A stretch of 64,000 nt of DNA from Actinomycetota bacterium (GCA_009701885.1 WLJH01000012.1:58798-122797); one strand, 5' to 3'; positions 1-8,344 are shown, counted from the first letter of the stretch. The notes: a model not told the origin generated them from the sequence alone. Program-made: numbers and translations.

Positions 1-884
1 AAGGCGGTGCGCAACGAGGCACGGCGGGCGGCGTACACCGCGTGCTGCTCGTCGGCGTGGGCGTCGTCGTCGAGGGCTGCGGCCATCGCCTGTTGCATCG
101 GCCCGGGCATGATCAGCCCGAGGTTCTTGCGGACCGCGAGCAGCTCGGCGACCAGGGCGGGGTCACCGACGACGAAGGCGCAGCGGTAGCCCGCGAGGTT
201 GGAGCGCTTGGACAGCGAGTGCAGCGCGAGGATGCCGTCCAGCGACCCGCCGTTGACCGAGGGGTGCAGCACCGAGACCGGCTCGGCCTCCCACGCGCAC
301 TCCAGGTAGCACTCGTCGGAGACCAGCACTGTGCCGCGCTCGCGGCACCAGTCGACCACCTTGCGCAGGTGGTCGACGGGCAGCACGCGCCCGGTCGGGT
401 TGGAGGGGCTGTTGAGCCACAGCAGCGCCGGCGCCGTCGGGCCGAGCGAGACCAGGGAGTCGGTCGCGACGGGGGTGGCGCCGGCCAGCACCGCGCCCAC
501 CTCGTACGTCGGGTAGGCCAGCTCCGGGAACACCACGGTGTCGCCCGGGCCGACGCCGAGGTGGTGGGCCAGCGTGGCCACCAGCTCCTTGGAGCCGATC
601 GAGGGGATGACGTGCTCGAGCCCCAGCCCGCTCACCGCGTGGCGGCGCGCCAGCCAGTCGACCGCCGCCTGCCGGGTGCGCTCGAGCCCGATCGTGACCG
701 GGTAGCCCGGCCACCCCGAGTGCGCGCGCAGGGCGTCCTGCGCGACCGCGGGGGTCGGGTCGACCGGCGTACCGATCGAGAGGTCGACGATGCCGTCAGG
801 GTGGGCCTGGGCGCGCGCCTTGTGCTCGGCGAGCGAGTCCCACGGGAAGTCGGGCAGCCGGTCCGAGACCCGGCGACCGGCCAC
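1..884 (-). CDS. dapC: Succinyldiaminopimelate transaminase DapC (C-terminus beyond window)
   Basis: Fold-type I PLP aminotransferase that makes N-succinyl-LL-2,6-diaminopimelate in lysine and peptidoglycan synthesis. The reverse strand reads DRLPDFPWDSL near the N-terminus, then VDLSIGTPVDPTP, YPTYEVGAVLAGA, WLNSPSNPTGRVLP, SDECYLECAW and the PLP-lysine region LHSLSKRSNLAGYRCAF, all typical of actinobacterial DapC. About 294 residues are present and the last 70 or so lie beyond the left edge. I chose the GTG at 884 because it begins ten residues before the conserved DRLPDFPW block; no ATG is available. It lies 44 bp downstream of the ferredoxin gene in the same orientation, the usual fdxA-dapC pair of actinobacteria, so co-transcription is likely. 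Confidence 0.9.
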   Translation of the reverse strand, partial: MAGRRVSDRLPDFPWDSLAEHKARAQAHPDGIVDLSIGTPVDPTPAVAQDALRAHSGWPGYPVTIGLERTRQAAVDWLARRHAVSGLGLEHVIPSIGSKELVATLAHHLGVGPGDTVVFPELAYPTYEVGAVLAGATPVATDSLVSLGPTAPALLWLNSPSNPTGRVLPVDHLRKVVDWCRERGTVLVSDECYLECAWEAEPVSVLHPSVNGGSLDGILALHSLSKRSNLAGYRCAFVVGDPALVAELLAVRKNLGLIMPGPMQQAMAAALDDDAHADEQHAVYAARRASLRTA

Positions 885-928
885 CCGCAGGCGCGAGCCC
901 TCGGTCCCCGGGCCGTCCAGCGGAGTGC

Positions 929-1255
929 TCAGTGGTCCTGGTTCTGCGGGGGCAGCGCCGCGACCATCGGGTGGTCGTGGTCGATCTCGCCCATCTTCGC
1001 CGCACCGCCCGGCGAGCCGATCTCGTCGAAGAAGTGCACGTTGGCGTCGTAGTACTCCTTGTTCTCCTCCGGGACGTCGTCCTCGTAGAAGATCGCCTCC
1101 ACCGGGCAGACCGGCTCACAGGCACCGCAGTCGACGCACTCGTCGGGGTGGATGTAGAGCATCCGCTTGCCCTCGTAGATGCAGTCGACGGGGCACTCGT
1201 CCACACACGCGCGGTCCTTGAGGTCCACGCACGGCTGGGAGATGACGTAGGTCAC
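929..1255 (-). CDS. fdxA: 7Fe ferredoxin (3Fe-4S plus 4Fe-4S), FdxA type
   Basis: Small cytoplasmic electron carrier of 108 residues. Cysteines at 9, 17, 21 and 25 and at 40, 43, 46 and 50 give one C-x7-C-x3-C set and one C-x2-C-x2-C-x3-C-P set, the pattern of the 7Fe ferredoxins of actinobacteria. The C-terminal half is acidic and ends in a His/Asp-rich tail. The GTG start is preceded by a strong AGGAGGA ribosome-binding site. It is the first gene of a leftward unit with dapC; the 88-bp gap to the divergent GNAT gene should hold its promoter. Confidence 0.95.
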   Translation of the reverse strand: MTYVISQPCVDLKDRACVDECPVDCIYEGKRMLYIHPDECVDCGACEPVCPVEAIFYEDDVPEENKEYYDANVHFFDEIGSPGGAAKMGEIDHDHPMVAALPPQNQDH

Positions 1256-1343
1256 CGGAATCCTCCTGGGGCGGCTCTCGCCTGCTCGGTCGCGACGCCG
1301 GACACCTGTCCGGTCTACAGCGGGAACAGCCTAGTATCCCGTC

Positions 1344-2408
1344 GTGCCGGACGACGAGGAAGCCCACCCTTTGGCGCCCGTGACCTCGGCAGACGCGGCC
1401 GGGCCGGGCGCGTCGACGGACCCCGGGCGCTCGCACCGGGCCGACCGGCTGGCCGGCCAGGCCGCCAGCCTCGGGCCGCACGTGGTGGGGCAGCGCGTGG
1501 TCGTGCGCCGGGTCGTGCGCGGCGAGACCGGCCCCAGCGGCGGGCCGGCGCTGACCGACCTGCTCGGCACGTGCGTGTCGTGGGGCGACGGGTTCTGCGT
1601 GGTCGAGCCCGACTCCCCCGACGGCGATCGGACGCCGGTGCGGATCGCCCTCGCCGACATCGTCTCCGGCAAGCCCGTGCCGCCGCGGCCCTCGGTGCGC
1701 CAGCGGGTCCCGGCCCGCGAGGCCGAGCTGCGCGTGGTCAGGATGTTCCCCGGCACGCAGACCGAGCCGCTCGGCGAGTGGCTGCTGCGCACCGACCCCG
1801 CCCCCGTCGGCCGCCTCTACAAGCGGGTCAACTCCTGCCTGGCCCTCGGCTCACCGGGGATGCCGCTGGCGGAGGCCGCCGCCACGGTCCAGCAGTGGTA
1901 CGCCGCCCGCGACCGTGAACCGCTGGCGCAGGTCGAGGCCGGGTCGGACGTCGAGTCGGGCCTGCACGCCCAGGGCTGGCGCGTGCTCCCCCACGGGGAA
2001 GCCGAGCTGCGGCTGGGGTCGATCTCCCGCACGCTGCGCGGGTTGCGAGCCCGGGCCGCCGAGCCGCACCCGTCCGCCGAGCCGGCCCCCCGCGCGGTCG
2101 TCGCGCCGGAGTCCGGCGAGGAGCGGGTGCTCGTCGTCGTACCCGGGTTCGGCGAGCCGCTCGCCGAGGGCCGGGCCGTGCTCGACGGCGACTGGCTGGG
2201 CCTGCACGACCTGCGGGTGCGGATCGACCAGCGTCGGCGCGGCCTGGCCCGCGCGGTGATGGCGACGCTGCTCGACTGGGGTGCCGAGCGCGGTGCCCTC
2301 ACCGCGTGGCTGCACGTGGAGACCGACAACGTCGCGGCGCGACCGCTCTACGACGACCTCGGGCTGGGCGTGCACCACGTCGTGCGCTACCTCGAACCCC
2401 CGGCCTGA
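1344..2408 (+). CDS. GNAT-family N-acetyltransferase with N-terminal SH3-like region
   Basis: Protein of 354 residues. The C-terminal ~100 residues carry a GNAT core: LHDLRVRIDQRRRGLARAVM is the acetyl-CoA-binding R/Q-x-x-R-G-x-G/A loop, followed by the ETDNVAARPLYDDLGL strand-helix that closes the fold. The N-terminal half (TDLLGTCVSWGDGFCVVE) looks like the SH3-like module of the Rv0428c family of mycobacterial acetyltransferases; that link is from memory. The substrate is unknown. The GTG start has no clear Shine-Dalgarno sequence, so the start is less certain than the frame. It is divergent from fdxA and convergent with the VanW gene. Confidence 0.8.
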   Translation: MPDDEEAHPLAPVTSADAAGPGASTDPGRSHRADRLAGQAASLGPHVVGQRVVVRRVVRGETGPSGGPALTDLLGTCVSWGDGFCVVEPDSPDGDRTPVRIALADIVSGKPVPPRPSVRQRVPAREAELRVVRMFPGTQTEPLGEWLLRTDPAPVGRLYKRVNSCLALGSPGMPLAEAAATVQQWYAARDREPLAQVEAGSDVESGLHAQGWRVLPHGEAELRLGSISRTLRGLRARAAEPHPSAEPAPRAVVAPESGEERVLVVVPGFGEPLAEGRAVLDGDWLGLHDLRVRIDQRRRGLARAVMATLLDWGAERGALTAWLHVETDNVAARPLYDDLGLGVHHVVRYLEPPA

Positions 2409-2427
2409 ACGCGACCGAGCGGCCGGC

Positions 2428-4176
2428 TCAGGTATCGCCGCCCCCGTTGCCGCCCTGGCCCGGGGGCGGCCCGCAGCGCACGGAGTCGCTGGGGGTGTAG
2501 ACGGTGTTGAACTTCTCGGTACGCACGACCTCGGACTCGCCGGGGCGTCGGAAGTCGCGGAAGACGTCGATGGTGAACCCCGAGGACCCGGTGTAGGCGT
2601 AGCAGTCGGGCGTCTGCAGGTAGCGCACGTCGGGCGAGGTGTAGTTGTAGCGCTCGCTGGCCCGGGCGGTGATGTCCCAGGTCTTGGTGGAGTACATGTT
2701 GACCGTCACCGACCCGGTGGTGCCGGGGGTGCTGGGGTTGATGAAGGACTGCACGAGCACGCCGTGGTCGGTGTCGTTCTTGAACCGCAGGTCCAGCACG
2801 CCCCACGCCACGGTGGCCTCGCGGCCGACCGGGTAGCGGTCGATGTAGAAGGAGTGCGGCTTGTGCTCGACGTCCTCCAGCCCGGCGAAGAACATCGCGT
2901 TGAACAGCGTCGTGGCGAGCTGCGAGACGCCGCCGCCGAGGTCCTCGCGCAGGATGCCGTCGGCGATGACGAAGCCCTCGGTGAAGCCGTTCTCGCGGGT
3001 CCGCTCCCCTACGATGTCGTTCATCGAGAAGGTCTCGCCCGGCGCCAGCACCGTGCCGTTCACCAGCTCGGCGGCGCGGCCGATGTTGGTGTTGCGGTAG
3101 TCGGCGTGGGGGTACTCGGTCGTGAACGTCGAGACCCGCTCCCGGATCTTCCACGAGCGCGCCTCGGCGGTGGTGACGTCGGGCTCCTCGACCTCGGCCT
3201 CGACCTCGCCGGTGCGCTCGCCCTCGGGGCGGGTCAGCAGCTCGAGGAAGGTGTCGGTGACCGCGCCGTCCTCGTAGGACACGCCCGGCTTGGCCGGGAC
3301 CACGCGAGGCTTGCCGTCGACCAGGCGCCAGGTCGCGTCCACGGGGGCGCCGGTAGCGGTGGCGTCGCCGACCAGACGCTTGACCACGTCGAGGTCGGTG
3401 GCGAGCTCCAGCTCGTCGCCGTCGGCCTCCAGGCTCAGCGCCGGCGCGTAGTCGCGCGGGCGCAGGGTCACCGGGCTGTCGCCGAAGACCAGGGTCACCG
3501 GGCCGGAGAGCGCGGGGTTGGCCAGCTCGCTGACCGCCTCCTCCATCTCGGCGTCGGTGATGGTGGGCTCGACGTCGACCAGCTCCAGCCCGACGGCCGG
3601 CTCCTCGGCGAGATACGCCGACAGCAGGGCCTCGCGCGCGGCCTCCTCGTCCAGCAGCCGGCCGGTCGTGGCCGGGGTGGTGCGGACGGTGCTGGCGGTG
3701 AAGGTGGCCGTCGCGTCGACCGGCTCGGTGCCGAGCTCGGAGTCGAGGCGCTCGATCGTCGCCTCGAGGGCGGACTCGTCGACGTCGAGGACCGGCTCGA
3801 CCTCGTCGCCGCCGGTCCAGTAGTCCCACAGGCGGTCCGGCGCCCAGGAGTCCCCGGCCCCGGCGGCCTCGACGGTGCCGTCGAGGTCGAGAGCGAGGCC
3901 CGCCTCCTGGGGGCTGACCTCCACGGACTCACCCTCCACCGTCACGGTGATGGGGGCGTCGACGCGGTCGGCCAGCTCGCGCTCGAGGGTGCGCCGGGCC
4001 TGCTCCGGCGACTTCCCGCCGACCTCGACCCCCGCCACGGTCGTGCCCCGGGGCACCCGGTCGCTCGCGAACGCCCCCGCAGCGGCGTACAGCCCCCCGG
4101 CCAGGAGGAGCACGGTGGCGAGGGCGACGAGGACCGCCTTGCCGCCCAGCGTCTCGCGTCCGGAGTCCTTTGCCAT
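2428..4176 (-). CDS. VanW/YoaR-family protein with peptidoglycan-binding-like domains
   Basis: Membrane-anchored exported protein of 582 residues. Residues ~13-37 form one signal anchor (AVLVALATVLLLAGGLYAAAG). Residues ~40-330 hold two PG_binding_4-like modules (GTTVAGVEVGGKSPEQA and a second copy from about residue 200). Residues ~355-520 are the VanW domain, with NTNIGRAAELVNGTVLAPGE, GGGVSQLATTLFNAMFFAGL and HSFYIDRYPVGREATV. The tail is Gly/Pro rich. VanW proteins accompany some glycopeptide-resistance loci but the biochemical role is unsettled; a cell-envelope function is inferred. It is 9 bp downstream of a small membrane protein gene and may share its transcript. Confidence 0.88.
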   Translation of the reverse strand: MAKDSGRETLGGKAVLVALATVLLLAGGLYAAAGAFASDRVPRGTTVAGVEVGGKSPEQARRTLERELADRVDAPITVTVEGESVEVSPQEAGLALDLDGTVEAAGAGDSWAPDRLWDYWTGGDEVEPVLDVDESALEATIERLDSELGTEPVDATATFTASTVRTTPATTGRLLDEEAAREALLSAYLAEEPAVGLELVDVEPTITDAEMEEAVSELANPALSGPVTLVFGDSPVTLRPRDYAPALSLEADGDELELATDLDVVKRLVGDATATGAPVDATWRLVDGKPRVVPAKPGVSYEDGAVTDTFLELLTRPEGERTGEVEAEVEEPDVTTAEARSWKIRERVSTFTTEYPHADYRNTNIGRAAELVNGTVLAPGETFSMNDIVGERTRENGFTEGFVIADGILREDLGGGVSQLATTLFNAMFFAGLEDVEHKPHSFYIDRYPVGREATVAWGVLDLRFKNDTDHGVLVQSFINPSTPGTTGSVTVNMYSTKTWDITARASERYNYTSPDVRYLQTPDCYAYTGSSGFTIDVFRDFRRPGESEVVRTEKFNTVYTPSDSVRCGPPPGQGGNGGGDT

Positions 4177-4185
4177 GCCGCGAGT

Positions 4186-4533
4186 CTAGGAAGAAGGTGC
4201 GACAGAAGCCGATTCCTCCGCCACAGGGCGGGACCGGGAGGCGCCCGGCAGCAGGCTGGCGACGGAGATGCCGAGCCACGCGGCGACCAGGCAGGCCAGC
4301 AGCAGCCCGCCGGTCCCGGAGATGACGGCGTCACCCTCGGGGCGCGGCCAGGAGAGCGCGAGCGGCACGACCGCGAAGCCGACGGCCCACCAGACCCGCG
4401 CCCGTGCCGGGGCGGCCACGAGGGTCAGGGACCCGGCGACCGCGGTGACGGCCAGCCAGAGCCAGGACTGGTGCAGCACGGCGCCGGCCAGCCCGGTCAC
4501 CAGGCCGAGCAGCAGCAGTCCGACGCGGGCCAC
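4186..4533 (-). CDS. Small four-helix membrane protein (DUF6113-like)
   Basis: A 115-residue, strongly hydrophobic protein with about four membrane-spanning segments (residues ~3-20, 22-40, 47-62 and 73-95) and a short polar C-terminus. It lies 7 bp downstream of mshB and is probably co-transcribed with it. This placement next to mshB is what I remember for DUF6113 proteins in other actinobacteria. No catalytic residues are apparent and no function can be given. Confidence 0.7.
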   Translation of the reverse strand: MARVGLLLLGLVTGLAGAVLHQSWLWLAVTAVAGSLTLVAAPARARVWWAVGFAVVPLALSWPRPEGDAVISGTGGLLLACLVAAWLGISVASLLPGASRSRPVAEESASVAPSS

Positions 4534-4540
4534 GGGCGCC

Positions 4541-5452
4541 TCAGAGACCAGCGAAGAGGTCGGTCTCCAGGCCGTCCTCGCCGACCGGTCCGAGCGGCCC
4601 CTGCGCCAGTCGGTAGAACTCCACGCCCCACGCGGTGTCGCCGACGTTGTTGGACAGCGCGAAGAACGGCCCGTCGAGCTGGATCTGGGTGGGGTACGCC
4701 TTCATCGCGGCCATCTTGCGATCGACGTACGCCGTCGCGTCGACGGCGCAGGTGAGGAGCTCGTCGGGGGTGACGAAGTGCGGCATCGGGCCGTCGGGGT
4801 CCATCCCCTCGAAGAAGGTGTCGTCGCCGGCCTCGCGGAGCTTGCGCAGACCCTCGCGCATGCGCGACTCCGACATGGCGTTCCAGTAGATCTTGGTGAT
4901 CTCCCAGGGCTCGCCCAGCTCGGTCTTGTAGGAGCGGACGCCGGCGAGGTGGGCGGCGTACGTCGCCACGCGGTGCGCCTGGATGTGGTCGGGGTGGCCG
5001 TAGCCGCCGAACTGGTCGTAGGTCGCCATCACCTGCGGGCGGACCTCGCGGATGATCCGCACCAGCTCGTCGGCGGCGACGGTGAGGTCGGCGTTGGCGA
5101 AGGCTCGCTCGTCGGTCTCGTCGGCGGCCACCGCGTGCCCGGCCTCGTGCCACTTCATCCCCGAGTCGCGGAACCGGCCGAAGCCGCCGAGCCAGCGGTG
5201 GTCGGTGACGCCGAGGGCGGCCATGGCGTCCTCGAGCTCGGTACGCCGGTGCTCGCCCAGCGCGTCGTCCTTGTCGGCGGCCAGGTGGGCCAGCTCGGGG
5301 ACGAGGATCTCGCCCATCTCGCCCGCGGTGCAGGTGACGATCGTGACGTGGCGGCCCTCGGCGACGTACTTCGCGGTCGTCGCCCCGTTGCCGATCACCT
5401 CGTCGTCGGGGTGGGCGTGGACGAGGAGGAGACGCTGGTCTGCAGTGTTCAC
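4541..5452 (-). CDS. mshB: MshB, GlcNAc-inositol deacetylase of mycothiol synthesis
   Basis: Zinc-dependent LmbE/PIG-L deacetylase of 303 residues that removes acetate from 1-D-myo-inositol-2-acetamido-2-deoxy-alpha-D-glucopyranoside, the second committed step to mycothiol. The AHPDDE motif at residues 13-18 supplies zinc ligands and the catalytic Asp; GHPDHIQAHR provides the third His ligand. GEILVPELAHL separates it from the related conjugate amidase Mca. A longer frame exists upstream, but the GTG at 5452 has an AAGAGGA site and begins just before LLLVHAHPDDE. It overlaps the stop of the NUDIX gene by 4 bp (GTGA), so translation is probably coupled. Confidence 0.9.
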   Translation of the reverse strand: MNTADQRLLLVHAHPDDEVIGNGATTAKYVAEGRHVTIVTCTAGEMGEILVPELAHLAADKDDALGEHRRTELEDAMAALGVTDHRWLGGFGRFRDSGMKWHEAGHAVAADETDERAFANADLTVAADELVRIIREVRPQVMATYDQFGGYGHPDHIQAHRVATYAAHLAGVRSYKTELGEPWEITKIYWNAMSESRMREGLRKLREAGDDTFFEGMDPDGPMPHFVTPDELLTCAVDATAYVDRKMAAMKAYPTQIQLDGPFFALSNNVGDTAWGVEFYRLAQGPLGPVGEDGLETDLFAGL

Positions 5453-6171
5453 GGGATCCTCTTGATGCGGCGCGGGGCGGTCGGCAGGTCGAGCGGTGAA
5501 CCCTGCGCGGGCGGTGGTTGTTCCTGCCCATGATCGGCGCCGTCCTCGTCGAGCCACCCGTCGTACTCGTCGGTGAGCACCTCCGCCACCAGGCTCGGCG
5601 CGTCGGTCACCACGGCCCAGGGGTGGTCCTCGTCGTCGTCCTCGCCCTGGAGCCGCTCGCGCACGACCTCGGCGTCGAAGCCGTCGTGGCGCAGCCGCTG
5701 CTCGACGGCCTCGGCGTGCTCGGCCTCGAAGACGATGATCCTTCGCATGTCCTTCGAGCTGTGGCGCAGGGCCGCGGCGACCTGGGGCAGGAAGGGGCGG
5801 TCGGGCTCCAGCCAGTCGACCGCTCCGTCGTGCTCCGGGTCGAGCTCGTCGGCGGTGAGCCAGCGGACCTCGTCGTGGGTGCCGTCGTGCTCGCTGGGCG
5901 CGGGCTCGCCTCTCGTCAGTCTCGCGAGGGCCGCGCGCAGCTCGTGGGTCTCGCCGATCGGGGCGGCGCCGTCGAGCCAGCGGGTGACCTCGACCTCGCA
6001 GCCGAGCTCCTCGGCGACCTCGCGCTCCAACGCGTGCGTGAGCGGCTCGCCCGGCTCGGCCTTGCCGCCCGGGAGCTCCCAGCGCCCCGCGGCCTCCCGT
6101 GGCGTCGTACGCCGGGCCGCCAGGACCCTGCCGCCGCGCACGATCGCGGCCGCCACCACCACCCTTCTCAC
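5449..6171 (-). CDS. NUDIX (MutT-like) hydrolase fused to a ~96-residue C-terminal domain
   Basis: Residues 1-140 form a MutT-like domain with a full NUDIX box (GGKAEPGEPLTHALEREVAEELG), expected to bind Mg2+ and hydrolyse a nucleoside diphosphate derivative such as an oxidised dNTP or (d)CTP. After LPQVAAALRHSSKD the frame continues without a stop into MRRIIVFEAEHAEAVEQRLRHDGFDAEVV, an acidic alpha/beta segment that could be a separate small protein starting at the ATG at 5748. The AAGGA before that ATG is only about 3 nt away, too close for a good site, which favours a true fusion. Start GTG 6171 has AGGG about 8 nt upstream. The stop overlaps the mshB start. Confidence 0.75.
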   Translation of the reverse strand: MRRVVVAAAIVRGGRVLAARRTTPREAAGRWELPGGKAEPGEPLTHALEREVAEELGCEVEVTRWLDGAAPIGETHELRAALARLTRGEPAPSEHDGTHDEVRWLTADELDPEHDGAVDWLEPDRPFLPQVAAALRHSSKDMRRIIVFEAEHAEAVEQRLRHDGFDAEVVRERLQGEDDDEDHPWAVVTDAPSLVAEVLTDEYDGWLDEDGADHGQEQPPPAQGSPLDLPTAPRRIKRIP

Positions 6172-6196
6172 GGGTCGGACCCTATCGGGCACCGAT

Positions 6197-6230
6197 GGTC
6201 GAGCAGCGAGCGCCAGCGAGCCACGGGACC
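6197..6230 (+). repeat. Degenerate copy of the GGTCGAG...GAGACC dispersed repeat
   Basis: Starts GGTCGAGCAGCGAGCGCC and ends near GGGACC. It matches the first half of the repeat seen at 8719, 8867, 9121 and 39736, but the interior is shortened. It lies between the NUDIX gene and the left hairpin repeat of the AbiEi/DUF559-type gene. Confidence 0.6.
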
Positions 6231-6236
6231 CCGCCG

Positions 6237-6286
6237 ACACGATCGTGGAGTGCTGCACGCACAAGGCGCGTGCAGCACTCCGCGTT
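6237..6286 (+). repeat. Hairpin repeat A, left copy, 3' of the AbiEi/DUF559 gene
   Basis: A 50-bp element made of the 10-bp palindrome CACGATCGTG (6238-6247) followed by a perfect 14-bp stem: GGAGTGCTGCACGC at 6247-6260 pairs with 6268-6281 across a 7-nt loop. It is repeated in the same orientation at 7326-7375 with 42 of 50 positions identical by my count. The two copies frame the gene at 6303-7265. The stem could also serve as a terminator. Confidence 0.85.
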
Positions 6287-6302
6287 GCCGCGGGCGCGTC
6301 CG

Positions 6303-7265
6303 TCATCCCGCCTCGGGGCGCTCCCGGCGCTCGACAGCGACTGCGCACCCCGGCCCGCACGGTCCCGGCGCGCCCTCCCACCCGCGCGTCTGCAGCAACC
6401 GCCCGAGCCGTACGGCGGTGACACAGGCGTCCCGGAACACCTGCCGGTGCCGCAGCCGCACCGGAACCCACCCGGCGAGGGCCTGGTCGAGGTCGCGCCG
6501 GGCGTCGCGGTTCTGGGCGTCCCAGCCCTCGTGGCCGGCGCGCCCGTCGAGCTCGACGGTGACGGTGAAGGGCTCGTAGTCGACGTCGGAGTACTCGGTG
6601 CGACCGTCGACGCTGCGCCGTCGTTGCCAGGTGCCGCGGGGCAGCCCGTGCGCGCGCTCGACGTCGCGGAGGTAGCGGTGCTCCAGGACCGAGTGAGTTC
6701 CGCGCTCGACGTCGTCGAGGACCGCGAGCACGAGGCGACGGTGGCGTACCCGGCTGCGTCCGACCACGGCCGCTCTCAACCGGGGGGCGGTCGTGACCCG
6801 GGTGCGCACGGCGTCGCTGAGCAGCCGCACCACCTCCTCCTCGTCGGCGGCCAGGCCGACCCCGAGCAGCACGTCGTGCTCGGGCAGCAGACGTGGCGGG
6901 CTGGCCGACCAGCGCACCTGCGCCTCCAGGCCTCGGACCCGGTGGAGCCGTACGCCCTCGGGCGCGGTGATCCGACGGGTGGCGTCGATGGCGACGTGCA
7001 CGAGCGGCCCGGGGCGCCCGACGAGGCAGAGCGCGGCACGGGGACCGCAGGCGAGGACGGCCGCCCACGCGCACTGGCTGTCCGTGAGCGGGCCCGTGTG
7101 CGCGACGTAGACCGCGCGGTGGACGGGGACGAGCAGCCGGCGGCGTACCCAGCGCTCACGGTCGTGCGGCCGCGCTCCCCGCTCCACGAGCTGGTGCCAT
7201 GCGACCACGCCGTCCTGGTGCGCGAGCTCGTCGCGCAGCAGGTGGTCGAGGGCAGGGTCGTCCAT
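6303..7265 (-). CDS. AbiEi-like / DUF559-type protein, possible VSR-fold nuclease
   Basis: A 320-residue protein of a family common in Nocardioides, usually annotated as type IV AbiEi-like antitoxin or DUF559 protein. The N-terminal ~55 residues form a winged-helix-like region (VVAWHQLVERGARPHDRERWVRRRLL, then a VHRAVYVA strand). The C-terminal third resembles the VSR/DUF559 endonuclease fold: E195 and following (HRYLRDVERAHGLP), D227/D229, then E238-L-D240-G. The PD-(D/E)xK lysine is not obvious, so activity is unproven. No AbiEii nucleotidyltransferase partner is adjacent. Start ATG 7265. The gene stands alone between two direct copies of hairpin repeat A. Its paralogue at 20870 has the same arrangement with a different repeat. 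Confidence 0.75.
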   Translation of the reverse strand: MDDPALDHLLRDELAHQDGVVAWHQLVERGARPHDRERWVRRRLLVPVHRAVYVAHTGPLTDSQCAWAAVLACGPRAALCLVGRPGPLVHVAIDATRRITAPEGVRLHRVRGLEAQVRWSASPPRLLPEHDVLLGVGLAADEEEVVRLLSDAVRTRVTTAPRLRAAVVGRSRVRHRRLVLAVLDDVERGTHSVLEHRYLRDVERAHGLPRGTWQRRRSVDGRTEYSDVDYEPFTVTVELDGRAGHEGWDAQNRDARRDLDQALAGWVPVRLRHRQVFRDACVTAVRLGRLLQTRGWEGAPGPCGPGCAVAVERRERPEAG

Positions 7266-7325
7266 GACGGGAGCCCTACCCACGCACGCAGCCGCCGTCC
7301 CGCACGCCCGCGGGGTCTGTGGACA

Positions 7326-7375
7326 ACACGATCGTGGAGCGCTGCACGTGCCGGGTGCGTGCAGGACTCCACGTT
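7326..7375 (+). repeat. Hairpin repeat A, right copy, 5' of the AbiEi/DUF559 gene
   Basis: Second copy of the 50-bp element. CACGATCGTG is at 7327-7336, followed by a stem that pairs 11 of 13 positions (GGAGCGCTGCACG with CGTGCAGGACTCC). Differences from the left copy fall mainly in the loop, so the hairpin shape is conserved more than the sequence. It begins about 60 bp upstream of the ATG of the gene at 6303-7265. Confidence 0.85.
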
Positions 7376-7435
7376 CGCCGCCGCCGACGCGCCCCCACCC
7401 GGACCACCCCTGAGGCAACCCTCGTGGGGCACGCT

Positions 7436-8344
7436 GTGCCGGTGACGTCTCGGACCGCGCCCGCCCCCCTCGCCCCGGTGAGCGGGGTGCCCGCGTTGCC
7501 GGCGGCGTTCTTCGTCTTCGTGTGGGCCTCGGGCTACATCGCGGGTCCGATCGGGGTCGAGGCCGTCTCGCCGTTCTGGGTCGTGACGTTGCGCTTCGCC
7601 GGTGCCGCGGTGCTGCTCTACCCGCTGGCGCGGTTCCGGCACGGAGCGCTGCGGATCTCGCGCCAGGACCTGCTGCGGGTCTCGGCGTCGGGGCTGGTGA
7701 TGAACGCGGTCTTCTTCGGCTCGGTGTACGCCGCGTTCGAGCTGGGCCTGCAGGCGACCATCGCCGCGCTGCTGCACGCGTTGTCTCCTGTGCTGACCGC
7801 GGTGCTGGCCGGGGTGCTGCTCGGGGAGCGGCTGACGCGGCGCCAGGTCCTCGGCTTCGGCCTCGGCGTGGCCGGGGTCCTCGTCGTGCTGGGCCCGGAC
7901 ATCTCGAGCGCCGGCGGTCTGTGGGGGCTGCTGCTGGGATTGGTCTCGCTGGCGGCACTCTCGCTCGGCACGCTGGGCCAGCGCTGGATCGGGGTGCGCA
8001 CCGACGCGGTCTGGTCGGCGACGCTGCAGTGCGCGGTCTGCGTGCCCCCGCTGCTGCTGCTCGCCGTCCTGCTGGAGGGCGCGCCGTCGGTGTCCCAGCC
8101 GCTGGCGGCCGGTCTCTCGGTGCTGTGGATGGCCGGGGTCAACTCGCTGGGTGGCCTGCTCCTGCTCGGCCTGCTCGTACGCCGCGGGGGCGCCGGCGCG
8201 AGCGCCTCGCTCTTCTTCCTGATGCCCCCCGTCACGGCGGTCTCGGCCTGGCTGGTCCTGGACGAGACCCTGTCGCCGCTGGCCCTGGTCGGCCTGGGGC
8301 TCTCGACCGTGGGTGTCGCGATCGCGACCCGGAGGCGCGCGTGA
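7436..8344 (+). CDS. EamA/DMT-family inner-membrane transporter
   Basis: A 302-residue drug/metabolite transporter with about ten hydrophobic helices in two EamA halves (first beginning LPAAFFVFVWASGYIAGPIG, second near LWGLLLGLVSLAALSLGT). The LLHALSPVLTAVLAGVLLGERL helix 4-5 region is typical of the family. Probable metabolite exporter; substrate unknown. GTG 7436 is preferred because GGGG lies 6 nt upstream; GTG 7442 is an alternative. The stop overlaps the next gene by 4 bp (GTGA). Confidence 0.85.
   Translation: MPVTSRTAPAPLAPVSGVPALPAAFFVFVWASGYIAGPIGVEAVSPFWVVTLRFAGAAVLLYPLARFRHGALRISRQDLLRVSASGLVMNAVFFGSVYAAFELGLQATIAALLHALSPVLTAVLAGVLLGERLTRRQVLGFGLGVAGVLVVLGPDISSAGGLWGLLLGLVSLAALSLGTLGQRWIGVRTDAVWSATLQCAVCVPPLLLLAVLLEGAPSVSQPLAAGLSVLWMAGVNSLGGLLLLGLLVRRGGAGASASLFFLMPPVTAVSAWLVLDETLSPLALVGLGLSTVGVAIATRRRA

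Noticed and set aside
2281..4755. An 824-codon rightward open frame
   Set aside because: Antisense to the VanW gene, whose domains are clear; no motifs of its own.
6303..7265. A classical type IV AbiE toxin-antitoxin system
   Set aside because: No AbiEii-like nucleotidyltransferase gene is adjacent on either side; the same is true at 20870.
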